From QHBQ01 sp038230695 (GTDB lineage Bacteria > Chloroflexota > Chloroflexia > QHBQ01), in NCBI GenBank assembly GCA_038230695.1, contig JBBRMT010000231.1, forward strand, positions 1-7,524: a stretch of 7,524 nt of DNA, in the 5' to 3' direction. The notes below the pieces were generated by a model, which saw only the letters and a list, made by a program, of their open reading frames with translations, was not told the DNA's origin and ran no database searches. Shown piece by piece: positions 6,653-7,524 of this stretch; the stretch's first letter is position 1; each line of letters opens with the position of its first letter. The position numbers and the translations under genes are program-made.

Positions 6653-6672
6653 CTTTACCGCGTGTGGTAAGG
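6653..6672 (+). repeat. Inverted repeat CTTTACC / GGTAAGG
   Basis: CTTTACC (6653-6659) pairs with GGTAAGG (6666-6672) around a 6-nt loop: seven pairs, one of them G-U. It runs directly into AAGGAGG (6669-6675), a perfect ribosome-binding sequence that has no usable start codon at a proper distance. No U-run follows, so it is not a terminator. Confidence 0.35.
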
Positions 6673-6730
6673 AGGCGGGCTGCGCTATAGTTTGCAGATT
6701 GCGGAATTGTAGATGTGTAAGGCCATTTAG

Positions 6731-6765
6731 CCTTCTACCTTTTACCTTCCACCATCTACCTTCGT
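6731..6765. repeat. Heptanucleotide tandem repeat, five units, consensus CCTTCTA
   Basis: Five contiguous 7-base units are CCTTCTA (6731), CCTTTTA (6738), CCTTCCA (6745), CCATCTA (6752) and CCTTCGT (6759). They differ from the first unit by zero, one, one, one and two bases. The array ends 21 bp before the kinase start codon, so it lies in the immediate 5' untranslated region. Its unit differs from the array between the lepB copies, but the period and border position are alike. Confidence 0.7.
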
Positions 6766-6786
6766 CTAGATTCCTGGGGGCTGGCT

Positions 6787-7524
6787 ATGCTAATCAAGCG
6801 GATGGGCATCAACGAGACCGCCAATGTGGGCGGCAAGCGCGATGGTGGCACGGCGGAGATCGCGGCCATCGAGGTTGGTGTGGGGCTGGGCGCGGCGGCG
6901 CACATCGAGCAGAGCGAACATATCGGGCATACCAGCCAGCTTGACGCGATGCGTAACACCGTCAGTGGAATCCCTACCCTGCCACGCGGCAGTATGCTGC
7001 TCGACCGCTACGAGGTCGAACAGGTGCTAGGGGTGGGCGGCATGAGCATCGTATACCGCGCCCGCGACTTGCGCTTCGAGCAGGTGCTACGCTATTGCGC
7101 GGTCAAGGAGATGTTCGACACCGCGCCCGACAGCACCACAGGCTTGCGCATCGGCAACTTCGAGCGTGAAGCCAGCATCCTCGCTACCCTCAGCCATACC
7201 TCTATCCCCAAGATTTACGATTACTTCAGCCAGGAGGGACGTATCTACCTGGTGATGGAGTACATTGACGGCAAGGATCTGGAGACGATTCTGGAGAACC
7301 GTCAGCAGCCAATGCCCGAAGATGACGTGCTGCGCTGGTCAATCCAGATCTGCGAGGTACTCAGCTACCTGCACAAACACCAACCCCAGCCGATTGTCTT
7401 CCGCGATATGAAGCCCAGCAACGTGATGATTGACTCGTCCAGCCGCGTGATGCTGGTTGACTTTGGTATCGCCAAGGTGTTCCAGAGCGACAAGAAGGGG
7501 ACTATGATCGGCACCGAGGGCTAC
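6787..7524 (+). CDS. Hanks-type serine/threonine protein kinase, N-terminal part, 3'-truncated by the window edge
   Basis: The kinase phosphorylates Ser/Thr on proteins using ATP; 246 residues are visible and the frame is open at the window edge. A polar extension of about 73 residues without membrane segments or a zinc ribbon precedes the domain. The domain begins at RYEVEQVLGVGGMSIVY, with the glycine loop at G82, G84 and G85. It continues with AVKEM (K107), the alpha-C glutamate E128 in FEREASIL and the hinge VMEYIDG. The catalytic loop is VFRDMKPSNVM (D207, K209, N212), the magnesium motif is DFG (225-227), and the sequence ends in the activation segment at GTEGY. The usual His of HRD is Phe, a variant I recall as common in Chloroflexota kinases. 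ATG 6787 is the first start after an in-frame stop at 6718. Its ribosome-binding site (GGGGG, 6 nt upstream) is only fair, and ATG 6802 is an alternative. All catalytic residues seen are intact. Confidence 0.93.
   Translation, partial: MLIKRMGINETANVGGKRDGGTAEIAAIEVGVGLGAAAHIEQSEHIGHTSQLDAMRNTVSGIPTLPRGSMLLDRYEVEQVLGVGGMSIVYRARDLRFEQVLRYCAVKEMFDTAPDSTTGLRIGNFEREASILATLSHTSIPKIYDYFSQEGRIYLVMEYIDGKDLETILENRQQPMPEDDVLRWSIQICEVLSYLHKHQPQPIVFRDMKPSNVMIDSSSRVMLVDFGIAKVFQSDKKGTMIGTEGY

Larger units (their letters stand above)
6308..6786. other. 479-bp non-coding interval between the AmrS-like gene and the kinase
   Basis: No open frame here looks like a protein. The frame from 6474 runs into the kinase gene in another phase and has shadow composition. 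The interval holds a weak terminator, a strong rightward promoter at 6383-6411, hairpins at 6422-6450, 6487-6558 and 6653-6672, and a heptad array at 6731-6765. It is visibly more AT-rich than the genes, with a pyrimidine run around 6527-6548. It is best read as the long 5' leader of the kinase gene, or as a small RNA gene followed by a separate kinase promoter that I could not identify. Confidence 0.6.

Noticed and set aside
6669..6700. AAGGAGG as the ribosome-binding site of a small gene
   Set aside because: The nearest start, TTG at 6692, is 16 nt away and opens only six codons before TAG. No usable frame exists.
6418..6786. A known riboswitch or housekeeping RNA (cobalamin, TPP, c-di-GMP, SRP, 6S)
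   Set aside because: I looked for their characteristic conserved strings and found none in order. The stems do not match those architectures.
6474..6944. A 156-codon rightward open frame entering the kinase gene
   Set aside because: Its second half overlaps the kinase N-terminus in another phase, it has no good ribosome-binding site, and its composition changes abruptly at the kinase start. No domain is recognisable.
1..7524. CRISPR array, tRNA genes, insertion sequences or phage genes
   Set aside because: No regularly spaced direct repeats of CRISPR size, no tRNA T-arm motif in a plausible cloverleaf, and no transposase or integrase signature on either strand.

Overview
The window is a gene-dense bacterial chromosome segment, probably from the Chloroflexota (class Chloroflexia). 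I infer this from the protein styles: a GT-C type membrane glycosyltransferase with SxGKGL and WGPRFLMP motifs, a Hanks-type kinase with FRDMKPSN in place of HRDxKPxN, and short heptanucleotide repeats at gene borders. No rRNA or marker gene is present to prove the assignment. Coding strands are moderately GC-rich, and intergenic stretches are visibly more AT-rich.

Layout from left to right. (1) The 3' half of lon, for an ATP-dependent protease, runs rightward from base 1 to 1191. (2) A leftward three-gene group occupies 1099-5149. Read in transcription order, it holds a signal peptidase I (lepB copy A), a second tandem signal peptidase I (lepB copy B) and a large polytopic glycosyltransferase. 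The last gene converges on lon and overlaps it by 93 bp. A good -10 box precedes the group at 5190-5195. (3) Divergent from it, a rightward gene at 5297-6307 encodes a protein that aligns by eye along its whole length with the radical SAM component of the AmmeMemoRadiSam system (AmrS-like). All three cysteines of its CxxxCxxC cluster motif are replaced (Gly, Ser, Gly), while both flanking cysteine sets are kept. (4) Bases 6308-6786 are non-coding. They hold a strong sigma-70-like promoter, several inverted repeats and a heptad array. (5) A serine/threonine protein kinase starts at 6787 and runs off the right edge.

The leftward group deals with the cell envelope. Two signal peptidases would process exported preproteins, and a membrane glycosyltransferase would modify an extracytoplasmic acceptor. 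Both lepB genes appear to start at TTG behind an identical AAGGAG with a 9-nt spacer, as expected of a recent-enough tandem duplication. Lon and the kinase suggest general proteostasis and signalling, with no evident pathway link.

The most notable item is the cluster-less radical SAM homologue, which looks like a maintained pseudoenzyme. Second are the two heptanucleotide arrays of different consensus and the promoter-driven, hairpin-rich stretch before the kinase gene. I saw no CRISPR array, tRNA, rRNA, transposase or phage gene.
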